This document shows positions 1 through 10,108 of a stretch of 61,860 bases of DNA, in pieces. This DNA comes from Chitinispirillaceae bacterium (lineage in GTDB: Bacteria > Fibrobacterota > Chitinivibrionia > Chitinivibrionales > Chitinispirillaceae). The stretch covers positions 1 through 61,860 of the forward strand of contig JAFGIW010000149.1 of the NCBI GenBank assembly GCA_016929415.1, written 5' to 3'. A program made the translations under genes and the position numbers. Under the pieces are notes generated by a model. That model made no database searches and had not been told where the DNA came from. It saw only the letters and a list, made by a program, of their open reading frames with translations. Every line of letters starts with the position of its first letter. Within the stretch, counting starts at the first letter, position 1.

Positions 1-98
1 CAAAGAGTTTTGATGCTGACCTGCAAATGGAGTTGCCCTTATGATTTTTTGGGATAAGTCCAGTAAAAATATTATTTTTTATCCGGCTTAAAGTGTCC

Positions 99-108
99 GG
101 GGGGGGGG
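99..108. repeat. Ten-G homopolymer in non-coding edge region
   Basis: A run of ten G lies in the non-coding first 233 bases, downstream of the stop codon of the leftward gene at 234-1280. No coding frame crosses it within the window. Long G runs can slip in replication, but they are also frequent sequencing errors. I see no promoter pair around it, and nothing else recognisable in bases 1-233. Confidence 0.6.
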
Positions 109-233
109 CGCTTCTGTCTGCACCATTAATCTGCCGTGATACGGGTATGTCCGCACTACCGGGAAGCTGATGTAACCGACGGTCGACTTATTTTCCGGAA
201 TGCAGTGCCTGATCTAAAAAAAAATACATCAGT

Positions 234-1280
234 TCACCACCCGGCCATCTGCTCATATCCGTCAAGTGAATCGATATGGATAACACGACGTGTCGGGGCA
301 TAAAATAAAGCGGGCCGGTTTTCACGATCGAGAAAAAGGGCGCCGGCAATGGGGTTTGAGCAGTTTGCGGGAAGCTTCCAGACTCCTTCCGCGGTTACTT
401 TATAAATGCAACTCTCGCACGTGCACATTTCGTGAAGGTACCAGGCATCACCGGTTTTCACTGCCCTGTCGATCTCCGACGGTATGGATACAAGAACCGC
501 AAGGCTGTCGTTCTCAAGAATCTCGCAGATCGAATAGCGGTATTCATTTGAAGAATAGATCCCGCAGAAGGCGAAAAAACGTTTTCCGATGCGAACGACA
601 TCATATATGGATAGCGGGTCCCCGGTTATTTCGACTTCCGTTTCATCGCCGTTTGACAAATAAAAATGACGGTTGTCGGAACTCCCGAAAAAGCGGGACG
701 ATGTAAAGACGTGCAGCGTATCCGTTTCCGGAACGATACCCGCCACATCACCTTCCGCATAAATGCGCGCGACGACTTCGGATGAGCTGCCGTCCCACAC
801 TCTGATGTAATTCAGATCTGAATTAAATTCATAAGTTGAAAAATAGATGCGGCCATTCACGCATACCGGCACGGAAAAATACGTATAATAAATCCTCTCG
901 TTTTCATAAAAATCGAATGATTGCAGCGTATCCGAACCATTATACAGCACATACGCTTCATAGGTGCTCAGCAGAAGGATATTGTCGCTTGTGTCGATAC
1001 CCATTGCATGTATCGACACAACTTCGCCCGGAGTATCGGCCGGGGGGCGATTGGCGGCGAAATCAGCGGTATCGAGCCGATAGAAATCATACTCCGAAGC
1101 GCCGTAGAGTTCTCCGTCGCTTTTACGGACGAAGAATTCCATATTTACGTAGTTGTTCCTGATGACGGATTCCCCGTTGTCACCCCAGGGTATATCCGCG
1201 GGGTTTCTAACGCAATGCAGGGGCGTCAGAAAGATCATAACCATTGAGAGCGTAACGAATCGTATCTGTTTAGAAATCAT
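234..1280 (-). CDS. Hypothetical exported protein, probable lipoprotein
   Basis: A 348-residue protein that I do not recognise. The N-terminus has a basic start, a hydrophobic stretch at about residues 7-20 and a cysteine at about residue 23 (PLHC), which could be a lipidated cysteine with a poor lipobox. The body has many aromatic residues and repeated short beta-type segments with Asn/Asp turns, as in beta-propeller proteins, but no diagnostic blade motif is visible. The start codon overlaps the end of the upstream gene by 11 bases, so the two are probably co-translated. The upstream partner looks like an outer-membrane barrel, which suggests an envelope role. Function unknown. Confidence 0.7.
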   Translation of the reverse strand: MISKQIRFVTLSMVMIFLTPLHCVRNPADIPWGDNGESVIRNNYVNMEFFVRKSDGELYGASEYDFYRLDTADFAANRPPADTPGEVVSIHAMGIDTSDNILLLSTYEAYVLYNGSDTLQSFDFYENERIYYTYFSVPVCVNGRIYFSTYEFNSDLNYIRVWDGSSSEVVARIYAEGDVAGIVPETDTLHVFTSSRFFGSSDNRHFYLSNGDETEVEITGDPLSIYDVVRIGKRFFAFCGIYSSNEYRYSICEILENDSLAVLVSIPSEIDRAVKTGDAWYLHEMCTCESCIYKVTAEGVWKLPANCSNPIAGALFLDRENRPALFYAPTRRVIHIDSLDGYEQMAGW

Positions 1281-2682
1281 AGTTCACCCGCAGTGAGACG
1301 CCTTCATCGACTTTTCTTACATACCAGCCGGGGCAGTAGTCATTAATGTGCTTGAAGCATTTGATCTTTAAAGAAAAATGGTCTTCAAGGAAAATGTCGG
1401 TTTCAAGTTCGAATCTATCCGGTGTATCATAGGGTGCGGCAATATAGACCGGGATCTCGGAAATTGAGGCATGGGCCACGATGAAGTCGGTAATAAAAAA
1501 GTATGCTCCGATCGTACCGTCGAAACGAAGCGGGTTGTTGGAACAATCATAACGGGGACCTATACCGAGCTCGATAAAGAGGCGCGAAACAACCGGCAGC
1601 GTCCATTCGAGTTCCAGTGGATTCATAAAATCCAGATCGATCGTGAGCGCCTGATACGGGTTCGGATCAGAATATCTGTCGGAATTGCTGTTTAGGTAGT
1701 AATAATAGTAGAGATCGGCATCGGCCCTGAGTTTCACTTCGAAGCCTTTGAAGAGCAGGGGCATCTGTTCCGAAAAGGTTTCATACGCTTTGAAAAGAGC
1801 AAACGCCTGCAGCTGAACCGAATCGACTGCGGAGTCTCCGGATACGATCTTCTCAAGCTGCCGCATAACGTATTTATCGGGACGGTCGTGGTTGACCCGG
1901 AATGATTCTAAAGATCCGCAGAGCTGCGCCAGTTTCATCAGTGTCGTATCCGAAAGATCGGATCGAAGAGCACCCGCTTTTTTCAGTTTTCGTTCGATTT
2001 CGAACGCTTTGTATATCGGCGCTACCGGAAGCCTTTTTCCGTATCCGACGGCAGGCCGTAGGCCAATTCCACCCCCCGCATTGCGTGATCGGGCAGTATT
2101 CATATACGTTGAATCGGAGTACCTGTCCACGTTATGAGTGAAATGGCGGTCCCTGTAATATACGCCTGATACGTCCGCATTGGTGTTCAGTTCAAGGAAA
2201 AGAAGTTTGTGAAGAAACGATAAACGGGAATAGCGACGAATGGCGCCCGAGTACTTGATCGATCCGCAAGCCTTCCAATATTCATCAGAAGATGTAGAAT
2301 TGAAACCGGTGAGGCTGTTGTCGGTGACCTCGGATCTCCTGTCGATAGCCCCACTTAGCGACAACATCAGTTTTTGATCCGACTGTTTTGTTGAACTGCT
2401 CCGGAGGCGTCGACCGGTAAAACCAAGAGTGTCTGAAAAATCCAAATAGTAGGACTGATAACCTGACCCCTCCCTAGAGACGGTTGAATAGCGCGGTTTT
2501 TCCTCCCGAGTCTGACCTGAATATTCAATGTCGGCAAAAATATCCCGATCACTCGCACGGTAATCAGGTTGATCGTACTGCCGCAGCAGCCGGTGAAAAC
2601 GGAAGATGCTGTTTCGTTCAATACCGTCGACCGGAAGAACAGTGAGAATAAGCAGAAACGGAGTAAGACTTTTTATTGCCAT
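1270..2682 (-). CDS. Hypothetical exported protein, possible outer-membrane beta-barrel
   Basis: A 470-residue protein with a short hydrophobic N-terminus (about residues 6-20) consistent with a signal peptide. The rest is rich in Tyr, Arg, Asp and Ser with alternating patterns. It ends in an aromatic residue (VNYDF), as many outer-membrane barrels do. The middle (about residues 220-300) is more helical and charged. An AGG at suitable spacing precedes the ATG. It overlaps the start of the downstream unknown lipoprotein gene, so the two probably form an operon. No known family recognised; the barrel idea rests on composition and the C-terminal Phe only. Confidence 0.7.
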   Translation of the reverse strand: MAIKSLTPFLLILTVLPVDGIERNSIFRFHRLLRQYDQPDYRASDRDIFADIEYSGQTREEKPRYSTVSREGSGYQSYYLDFSDTLGFTGRRLRSSSTKQSDQKLMLSLSGAIDRRSEVTDNSLTGFNSTSSDEYWKACGSIKYSGAIRRYSRLSFLHKLLFLELNTNADVSGVYYRDRHFTHNVDRYSDSTYMNTARSRNAGGGIGLRPAVGYGKRLPVAPIYKAFEIERKLKKAGALRSDLSDTTLMKLAQLCGSLESFRVNHDRPDKYVMRQLEKIVSGDSAVDSVQLQAFALFKAYETFSEQMPLLFKGFEVKLRADADLYYYYYLNSNSDRYSDPNPYQALTIDLDFMNPLELEWTLPVVSRLFIELGIGPRYDCSNNPLRFDGTIGAYFFITDFIVAHASISEIPVYIAAPYDTPDRFELETDIFLEDHFSLKIKCFKHINDYCPGWYVRKVDEGVSLRVNYDF

Positions 2683-2837
2683 CGTGAAACCTGTTTAGGA
2701 GATACAATTACTGATCCCGCAACGTATGATCGGTTAGAGACTATCGAGTATTTAATATGCAAAATAATTTCGGGTGTTCTATTAAATACCCGTCGAGTTG
2801 TATTTTAGAAAGTAGTTCCGGGGGCGCCGCTGCCAGC

Positions 2838-3131
2838 CTAACCCACCTCATCGGACGTCAGCGGCCAGGAGTCGTCATTATCCTCTTTTTCAGGGAATTC
2901 TTCGTTGTCGTTTAATTGAACGATCGTCTCTTTAATGATGGAATCGGCATGCAGCTCAAGATATTCACAGACGTCATCGGCATCGGCATTCCGGTTTTCG
3001 TTCAGAAAATCGACAACCGCTATTCCCGCCGACATGATTATGTTGTGAACGAGGTTCTCATCATATAATCTGCAGTGCATACTTCCCATGAATACCCCTT
3101 GAAATGGGAAAATGTTGGAATATAGCATCAT
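2838..3131 (-). CDS. Small acidic hypothetical protein
   Basis: A 97-residue cytosolic-looking protein with a strongly acidic C-terminal third. It is not a family I recognise. The start at 3131 is supported by a strong ribosome-binding site (AGGAGGGTATA immediately before ATG). A second in-frame ATG at residue 15 has a weaker GGGG upstream. The middle (about residues 25-75) looks helical and contains an ISAGIAVVDFLN-like hydrophobic helix pattern. It is divergent from groES across a 347-bp gap and separate from the 1270-2682 gene by 155 bp. Confidence 0.65.
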   Translation of the reverse strand: MMLYSNIFPFQGVFMGSMHCRLYDENLVHNIIMSAGIAVVDFLNENRNADADDVCEYLELHADSIIKETIVQLNDNEEFPEKEDNDDSWPLTSDEVG

Positions 3132-3359
3132 TATACCCTCCTATGGACGGAAGGTCAATGCATTCCCGTGCTGTTTCGGGCATTTTGATACGTTTTTCAC
3201 TCGATGCCCGGGATGATTTCCTACCGGCTATTCCGACGGGAAATAACGATTTATCCGGGCGAGAGACTATATTTAATGAAGGCTTCGGCGAGGGGTGTGC
3301 TGTTTAAATTTGAGATCATGTTCTATAATTAAACACCTTTTTAATAAAAAATTACCTGG

Positions 3360-3377
3360 AACTGTTGATCAGCAGTT
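3360..3377. promoter_or_regulatory. 18-bp near-palindrome upstream of groES, possible operator
   Basis: The 18 bases starting AACTG and ending CAGTT, with TGATCA at the centre, read the same on both strands apart from one mismatched pair. The site ends two bases before a plausible -35 box for groESL. Its position and symmetry fit a repressor or activator operator. The regulator is unknown, and the sequence is unlike CIRCE. Confidence 0.4.
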
Positions 3378-3378
3378 A

Positions 3379-3407
3379 TTTTCAATATCATTCTTCTGGT
3401 ATAAGAT
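3379..3407 (+). promoter_or_regulatory. Candidate groESL promoter
   Basis: TTTTCA (3379-3384) and TAAGAT (3402-3407) are separated by 17 bases, a standard sigma70-type spacing with modest matches to consensus. It lies about 70 bp before the groES start, next to the near-palindrome. Predicted by eye only. Confidence 0.3.
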
Positions 3408-3478
3408 TTGCAATATACAACGGAATTCAGTGAACTCTTTATTTTTACATACTCATCATTAACATGGGAGGAATTTGT

Positions 3479-3763
3479 ATGAATGTCAAGCCGCTTGAAG
3501 ACCGGGTCATTATCAGACCGATGGAAGCCGATGAGAAAACCTCAGGGGGAATCATTATTCCCGATAATGCCAAAGAGAAGCCTCAGAAGGGTGAAGTGAT
3601 CGCCGTCGGGCCGGGTAAAGTAACCGACAAAGGTCAGAAAGTCACAATGACCCTGAAAAAAGGCGATAAGGTACTCTACGGCAAGTACAGCGGTACCGAG
3701 GTCACCGTTGATGGAACCGACTATCTTATTGTTCGGGAGAGCGATGTGCTGGCGATAATGTAA
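3479..3763 (+). CDS. groES: Co-chaperonin GroES
   Basis: GroES forms the heptameric lid of the GroEL folding chamber in the cytosol. The 94-residue protein opens with [12 protein letters not shown] and carries the family pattern [16 protein letters not shown] (mobile loop region) and the C-terminal [16 protein letters not shown] place the start at 3479 rather than at the in-frame ATG at 3464: the 3464 start adds five non-homologous residues and would put the strong GGGAGG ribosome-binding site (3466-3471) inside the gene. Full length for the family. groEL follows after 57 bp, the usual groESL operon. Confidence 0.97.
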   Translation: MNVKPLEDRVIIRPMEADEKTSGGIIIPDNAKEKPQKGEVIAVGPGKVTDKGQKVTMTLKKGDKVLYGKYSGTEVTVDGTDYLIVRESDVLAIM

Positions 3764-3802
3764 CCGATCGAATTCATCGAATCACAAATTAACTATAAGT
3801 AA

Positions 3803-5458
<1,656 letters not shown>

Positions 5459-5485
5459 TCATGCGCAGAGAAGTTCAAGGAACGG

Positions 5486-5521
5486 AGGGGAAACGGTCGC
5501 GGGATCGTTTCCCCTTTTTTC
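5486..5521 (+). terminator. Rho-independent terminator of groESL
   Basis: A 10-bp inverted repeat, AGGGGAAACG and CGTTTCCCCT, is separated by ten bases and followed directly by a run of T. It lies 28 bp after the groEL stop codon. Confidence 0.85.
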
Positions 5522-5608
5522 AGTGCATGCGTTCGCTGCTTTTCACGCTGAAACACCTTTTAATTCAATCCCGGACAAATATTTGTTCTCAAGAATTAAA
5601 ATAGTTCT

Positions 5609-5636
5609 TTGAATTGCGCATGGCACAACCTATCTT
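5609..5636 (+). promoter_or_regulatory. Candidate promoter of the cold-shock gene
   Basis: TTGAAT (5609-5614) and TATCTT (5631-5636) are 16 bases apart. This would give a short leader of about 60 bases that includes the hairpin at 5652-5668. Predicted by eye only. Confidence 0.35.
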
Positions 5637-5651
5637 ACATATCGTTTACAG

Positions 5652-5668
5652 GGTCCTATCAGGGGACC
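5652..5668 (+). promoter_or_regulatory. Hairpin in the cold-shock gene 5' leader
   Basis: GGTCC and GGACC flank a seven-base loop, 35 bp before the csp start codon. Cold-shock mRNAs often have structured leaders that act as temperature switches. Here the short stem is all that can be seen. Confidence 0.35.
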
Positions 5669-5703
5669 GAAGTTTTCCATTTTTTTAAAAGAGGTTTTGC
5701 AGT

Positions 5704-5907
5704 ATGCCAACAGGTGTTGTTAAGTGGTTCAATGAGGCCAAAGGTTACGGATTCATCTCTCCGGATGATGGATCCCGCGATGTGTTTGTCCATTTTTCCG
5801 CTATTCAGTCGAATGGCTTCAAGAAGCTCGAAGAAGGACAGAAGGTGCAGTTTGAAGTCGTTGACGGCGCAAAAGGTCCCAACGCTCAGAATGTCATTCC
5901 CACGTAA
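5704..5907 (+). CDS. csp: Cold-shock domain protein (CspA family)
   Basis: A 67-residue single cold-shock domain. Proteins of this family bind single-stranded RNA and DNA and melt mRNA structure, for example after a temperature drop. The diagnostic RNP1 (KGYGFI) and RNP2 (VFVHF) motifs are present, as is the opening [11 protein letters not shown]. An AGAGG ribosome-binding site precedes the ATG. The gene stands alone between the groESL terminator and its own strong terminator. Which Csp paralogue it corresponds to cannot be said. Confidence 0.97.
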   Translation: MPTGVVKWFNEAKGYGFISPDDGSRDVFVHFSAIQSNGFKKLEEGQKVQFEVVDGAKGPNAQNVIPT

Positions 5908-5931
5908 AAACCTTTGATCTGAAATATCGGT

Positions 5932-5965
5932 AAAAGGCTTGCGATTGACGCAAGCCTTTTTTTTT
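5932..5965. terminator. Bidirectional rho-independent terminator
   Basis: A perfect 12-bp stem (AAAAGGCTTGCG and CGCAAGCCTTTT) with a five-base loop is followed by nine T on the plus strand. The A-run on the other side also makes it usable on the minus strand. It sits between the convergent csp gene and the DUF4404 gene, so it probably ends both transcripts. Confidence 0.93.
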
Positions 5966-5999
5966 GAACCCGGCCGGGTGCACTTGGCGTATGATATAA

Positions 6000-6332
6000 T
6001 CAGATGCCGATGTTGCTGAGCACCTGACCGATATTGTTTATAATCCCGATCAGTGTCGGGTGAGATACCTCGAAGCGTCTGACTGAAAGCGACAGACCGT
6101 TGAGGGTGTGTTCCAGAAGTTCGGTGTCCGGTTCCGATCGGACCGCTTCCCGCACCGACGATTCGGCGTATGATGCGATACTCCCCGCATGTTCATGATG
6201 GGTTTTACCCAGTTCCCCGACCTCCTTTTTCAGGTCGGCGACGAGGTGGAGCAATTCGGCTTTTCGTTCACCGGTGAGTATGCCGGTGTCGGTAACGGTT
6301 TTTTCGATCCGCTTGATGGTTTCATCGATCAT
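6000..6332 (-). CDS. DUF4404 family protein
   Basis: A 110-residue, mostly helical, charged protein. The C-terminus, with an HPTLIGIINNIG stretch followed by VLSNIGI, closely matches the ending I recall for DUF4404. The N-terminal half is a likely coiled coil (KAELLHLVADLKKEVGEL, about residues 24-41). There is no signal peptide or membrane segment. The family has no established function. It lies 60 bp downstream of ettA on the same strand. Confidence 0.7.
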   Translation of the reverse strand: MIDETIKRIEKTVTDTGILTGERKAELLHLVADLKKEVGELGKTHHEHAGSIASYAESSVREAVRSEPDTELLEHTLNGLSLSVRRFEVSHPTLIGIINNIGQVLSNIGI

Positions 6333-6392
6333 GGTCGTTTCCTTGTGAGGTCATGTAGAAAGCTGATGTATTGACAGTTGCAATTGCCCTGT

Positions 6393-8075
6393 TCAGTTGT
6401 TCCGCTTCAGCGGTTTATACCTGACGCGTCTCGGCTGATCGGCATCGATTCCGAGGCGCACGCGGCGTGACTCCTCGTATGAGGCATAGTTTCCTTCATG
6501 CCAGACGACGGTGCTGTTGCCCTCGAATGCCAGGATATGCGTCGCGATCCTGTCGAGGAACCAGCGGTCGTGGCTCACGACGACGACACAGCCGGAGAAA
6601 TCGGTGATGGCCTGTTCGAGCGACTGCAGTGTTTCGACATCGAGATCATTGGTCGGTTCGTCGAGCAGGAGAAGGTTGCCGCCGCGCTGAAGCAGTTTTG
6701 CAAGGTGCACACGGTTCCGCTCGCCGCCCGACAGTTCGGCGACCGGCTTCTGCTGGTCGGAACCGGAGAAATTGAATTTACCGACATACGCGCGTGCGTT
6801 GATTTCGGCTTTCCCGAGAAGGATCGTGTCGTCGCCGCCGGTGATCTCCTCGAAAACGGTGTGCGTTCCGTCGAGCGCGTCGCGGGTCTGGTCGACATAG
6901 CTCAGCTGGACGGTTTCGCCGATGGTAAGGGCGCCGGCGTCGGGTTGTTCCTGGCGGGTGATGAGCCGCAGCAGCGTCGTCTTTCCGGTGCCGTTCGCGC
7001 CGATGATCCCCACGATACCGGCACGCGGAAGCGAAAAGTCAAGGTTCTCGAAGAGCAGGCGGTCGCCGTATGCTTTTGTCAATTTTCCGGCGATGATGAC
7101 GACATCGCCCAGGCGCGGTCCGTGCGGGATGACGATGCTCGCCGTGGTGATTTTTTCGGGGGCCGTCTGATTGCGCAGCTCGTCGTAAGCGGCCAGACGC
7201 GCCTTACCCTTCGCCTGACGCGCTTTCTGTGAAAGCCTGACCCAGTCCAGCTCGCGCTTGAGACGCCGCCGCCGTGCGCTTTCCTCACGCTCCTCCTGGC
7301 CGAGACGGGTCGTTTTCTGATCGAGCCATGAGCTGTAATTGCCCTTCCACGGTATTCCGCGGCTGCGGTCGATTTCCAGGATCCACGCGACCACGTTGTC
7401 AAGAAAATAACGGTCGTGGGTCACGAGAATCACCGATCCCGTATATTCGCGGAGATGGCGTTCGAGCCAGGAAACCGATTCGGCGTCAAGGTGGTTGGTC
7501 GGTTCGTCGAGCAGGAGAAGATCCGGCCGCTGAAGGAGCAGTTTACACAGGGCCACACGTCTCCGTTCGCCGCCTGAGAGTGTCGCGACGTTCGCGTCGC
7601 CGGGGGGCAGGCGTAATGCGACCATCGCGATTTCGAGATGACGGTCGAGGTCCCACGCATCGACGATGTCGATTTTGTCTTGAAGGGCGGCCTGCCGTTC
7701 GAGCAGTTTCTCCATCTCAACGTCGGTCAGCGTTTCGGAGAACTTTGTCGATACGGTATCGAATTCCTCGAGCAAACGGCGGGTGGGAGCGACGGCAAGC
7801 GCGATATTGCCGCGTACATCAAGCGTTTCGTCGAGCCGCGGTTCCTGCGGCAGATAGCCGACCGTGCGTCCTTTCTCGATCCAGGCCTCGCCCTGAAATT
7901 CCGTGTCGATACCGGCCATGATTTTCATCAACGTGCTTTTTCCCGATCCGTTGGTACCGATGATGCCGATTTTTGCACCGTAATAGAAAGAAAGTGAAAT
8001 GTCTTTGAGAACCTCCCTTTTCGGAGGATATATTTTCGTAAGTCCATGCATGTAATAAATGAATTTTTCGGCCAT
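6393..8075 (-). CDS. ettA: Energy-dependent translational throttle protein EttA (ABC-F ATPase)
   Basis: ABC-F proteins bind the ribosomal E site and gate translation according to energy state. They have no membrane domain. Two ATPase cassettes are visible. The first has Walker A GTNGSGKST, signature LSGGERRRVALCKLL and Walker B LLLLDEPTNHLD. The second has GANGTGKTT, LSGGERNRVHLAKLL and LLLLDEPTNDLD. A basic linker (about residues 240-310) matches the P-site tRNA interaction motif region. I use the ATG at 8075 (MAEKFIYYM), preceded by CGGAG, giving 560 residues, the family's usual size. It follows the cpoB-like gene by 23 bp, so it is probably the last gene of the Tol operon. Confidence 0.93.
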   Translation of the reverse strand: MAEKFIYYMHGLTKIYPPKREVLKDISLSFYYGAKIGIIGTNGSGKSTLMKIMAGIDTEFQGEAWIEKGRTVGYLPQEPRLDETLDVRGNIALAVAPTRRLLEEFDTVSTKFSETLTDVEMEKLLERQAALQDKIDIVDAWDLDRHLEIAMVALRLPPGDANVATLSGGERRRVALCKLLLQRPDLLLLDEPTNHLDAESVSWLERHLREYTGSVILVTHDRYFLDNVVAWILEIDRSRGIPWKGNYSSWLDQKTTRLGQEEREESARRRRLKRELDWVRLSQKARQAKGKARLAAYDELRNQTAPEKITTASIVIPHGPRLGDVVIIAGKLTKAYGDRLLFENLDFSLPRAGIVGIIGANGTGKTTLLRLITRQEQPDAGALTIGETVQLSYVDQTRDALDGTHTVFEEITGGDDTILLGKAEINARAYVGKFNFSGSDQQKPVAELSGGERNRVHLAKLLQRGGNLLLLDEPTNDLDVETLQSLEQAITDFSGCVVVVSHDRWFLDRIATHILAFEGNSTVVWHEGNYASYEESRRVRLGIDADQPRRVRYKPLKRNN

Positions 8076-8098
8076 GTTCGCTCCGTAATCGCAGACGA

Positions 8099-8842
8099 TT
8101 ATTTCATCTGTGCTCTGATCACCTGGATTTCGGGTGAGTCGGGGCACTGTTCAAGCGCTTTTTTCCATACCATCGTTTTGGACTTGGCTTTGTTCTGCTT
8201 TTCATAGGCAAGGCCCAGCTTGTACAACGCAACGCAGAATTTCGCTCCCTGAGGGTATTTTTTTACATACGCGATATAATCCACTTCGGCGGCGTTATAT
8301 GCCCGTTTGGCATAGTTACATTCCGCAACCCAGTATTCGGCTTCGGCGGCCAGCGGGGAATCGGGGAACTGCGAAAAAAGGTCCTTGAATCCGTTGATGG
8401 CGATACCGTATCGCCCGGCGTTGAAATCGCTCATCGCGATCTGGAACAGTTTTTCGATTTCCGCGGTGCGCGAGTTTTGCGACATCGAGTCGGAGATGAG
8501 TTTCGCCTCAAGTTTTTTCCTGAAATCGGCGGTCTGTTCGTCGATTTTTGACAGGCGGAACTGGTTCTCGCTGAGGTTGGAGGTGATTTCGGACACCTTC
8601 CGGTCGAGTTCGCCGAAACGCAGTTGCTGGTCGGCGCGGATCAGGCGAACGATTTCAGTCTGGGTCTTCTGTTCTTCGTACATCGTTTTCTGCAGCGCCA
8701 TCAGATCGGTACGAAGCGAATCGACGTGCTGCTGCACGGCACGCAGTTCCTGTGTCCGCAGCATTGTTATGTTGGAACAGCCGGCGCCGGAAACAATCAG
8801 CGCCGCACCGACGGAAAGAATGCCATAGTGTCGCAACATCAT
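8099..8842 (-). CDS. CpoB/YbgF-like Tol-associated TPR lipoprotein
   Basis: A 247-residue periplasmic protein with a lipobox-like SGAGC near residue 22. A long coiled coil (about residues 30-125) is followed by three tetratricopeptide-type repeats in the last 120 residues (FQIAMSDFNAGRYGIAINGF, then YWVAECNYAKRAYNAAEVDY). This is the layout of CpoB/YbgF, which links the Tol system to peptidoglycan synthesis during division. It is called lipoprotein here, whereas Escherichia coli CpoB is soluble. An AAGGGGG ribosome-binding site precedes the start. It sits directly after tolB, in the place where pal plus ybgF usually stand. Confidence 0.85.
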   Translation of the reverse strand: MMLRHYGILSVGAALIVSGAGCSNITMLRTQELRAVQQHVDSLRTDLMALQKTMYEEQKTQTEIVRLIRADQQLRFGELDRKVSEITSNLSENQFRLSKIDEQTADFRKKLEAKLISDSMSQNSRTAEIEKLFQIAMSDFNAGRYGIAINGFKDLFSQFPDSPLAAEAEYWVAECNYAKRAYNAAEVDYIAYVKKYPQGAKFCVALYKLGLAYEKQNKAKSKTMVWKKALEQCPDSPEIQVIRAQMK

Positions 8843-8861
8843 GGAAGCCCCCTTGGAAATA

Positions 8862-10106
8862 TTAGAAATCGGACCAGTCGGGCATTTTCACATCCCCCGT
8901 CGAGGTAATGCGCCGTACCCGGCTGCCGTTGGGTTTCATGACATACAGGTCGTTACGGCCGCCGTAGCTATTTACAAAGGCAATAAGCGCGCCGTCGGGC
9001 GACCAGGTCGGATATTCGTTGTTGCCGTTGAGCGAGGTGATCTGCGCCGGGTCCGATCCGTCGGGACCGGTCATCCAGATATCGAACTTGCCGCGTTCCG
9101 CCATCGACATGTAGGCGATACGGTCTCCTTTGGGCGACCAGGCGGGGGAATCGGTATATTTGCTGTTGAACGTGACGCGGCGCTGATTGGCGCCGTCGGC
9201 ATCCATAACGTACATCTGGGGGCTTCCGGAACGGTCGGAGGTAAAGGCGATCTGGTAGCCGTTGGGCGACCACGACGGCGACGTGTCGACGCCGTAATGC
9301 ATCGTCAGCTGGCGGGTATTGCTTGCATCGGGGTTGCAGGTGTAAATATCGAGGTTGCCTTTTTTCGAAGAAGCGTAGGCGATGGTCCCGTCGATGGGTG
9401 AGACGTCGGGAGACGACTCGATGCCTTTGCTGTAAATGAACAGCTTCGACGCGCCGCTGTAAATCGATCCGCGGAACAGGTCGGGATTTCCCTTCTGGTA
9501 GGAGGTCCAGATGACGGTGCTTTTGTCGCTGAAAACGGGAAAAATATTAATGATAGTATTATTGGTAAGATTGGCCTGATTGAAGCCGTCGAAATCCATG
9601 ATGGCGATGTTTTTTTTCTTGCCCTCGGTTCTCACGAAGAGAAAGCGGCTCTCGAAAATGCCCCGGTCGCCGAAAAGCATTTCGACGATTTCGTTCGAAT
9701 AGCGATGGGCCATGCTGCGAAGAAATTTCAATTCTCCTTTGTACTTTTTGCCGATAATAAGTTCGCGGTTTGCCGCGTCGCGCAGGAAGCATTCGATAAC
9801 GACCTTCTTGTCGGAGACCGTATACTCGCCGTCGATGTAGATGCCGATTCCCGAGTCGACGAAGGTTGCACTGTCGAATGACGGTTTTTTAACTACAATA
9901 AACCGGCCGCAGAAATCGAGATCCGCGGCGATCACCTCCCCGGGCAGGTCCTTGTTGAGGATATTCTTATTTTTTGGCGTAAAATCGATAACGCCGATGG
10001 GGATGCTGTCGAACTTCGAAGCGTACACCTCAAGATCGAACTGCTCCGCAAAGATAAACGTGCTGTATCCTGCTGCAAGTAGTATCGGTAGAAAGGTAGG
10101 TTTCAT
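8862..10106 (-). CDS. tolB: Tol-Pal system periplasmic propeller protein TolB
   Basis: TolB is a periplasmic protein with an N-terminal domain and a six-bladed beta-propeller that normally binds Pal. Repeated WSP(N/K/D)G blade motifs are clear in the C-terminal half (about residues 245-410), each followed by a (D/Q)xYxMxxDG-type strand. The start at 10106 (MKPTFLPILLAAGYS) has AGGA upstream and gives a 414-residue protein with a signal peptide ending near AEQ. It begins 3 bp after the stop of the TolA/TonB-like gene. No Pal gene follows. Confidence 0.95.
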   Translation of the reverse strand: MKPTFLPILLAAGYSTFIFAEQFDLEVYASKFDSIPIGVIDFTPKNKNILNKDLPGEVIAADLDFCGRFIVVKKPSFDSATFVDSGIGIYIDGEYTVSDKKVVIECFLRDAANRELIIGKKYKGELKFLRSMAHRYSNEIVEMLFGDRGIFESRFLFVRTEGKKKNIAIMDFDGFNQANLTNNTIINIFPVFSDKSTVIWTSYQKGNPDLFRGSIYSGASKLFIYSKGIESSPDVSPIDGTIAYASSKKGNLDIYTCNPDASNTRQLTMHYGVDTSPSWSPNGYQIAFTSDRSGSPQMYVMDADGANQRRVTFNSKYTDSPAWSPKGDRIAYMSMAERGKFDIWMTGPDGSDPAQITSLNGNNEYPTWSPDGALIAFVNSYGGRNDLYVMKPNGSRVRRITSTGDVKMPDWSDF

Positions 10107-10108
10107 GG

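Larger units (their letters stand above)
3132..3478. other. Divergent intergenic region upstream of groES
   Basis: This 347-bp gap separates the small leftward gene from groES. It holds the near-palindrome at 3360-3377 and a possible promoter at 3379-3407. I looked for a CIRCE element (TTAGCACTC-N9-GAGTGCTAA) and did not find one. The half nearest groES is AT-rich. The open frame at 3104-3307 shows no ribosome-binding site or family resemblance and is not called. Confidence 0.6.

Noticed and set aside
3132..3478. Possible CIRCE element upstream of groESL
   Set aside because: No TTAGCACTC/GAGTGCTAA pair is present; the only symmetric site is a different palindrome.
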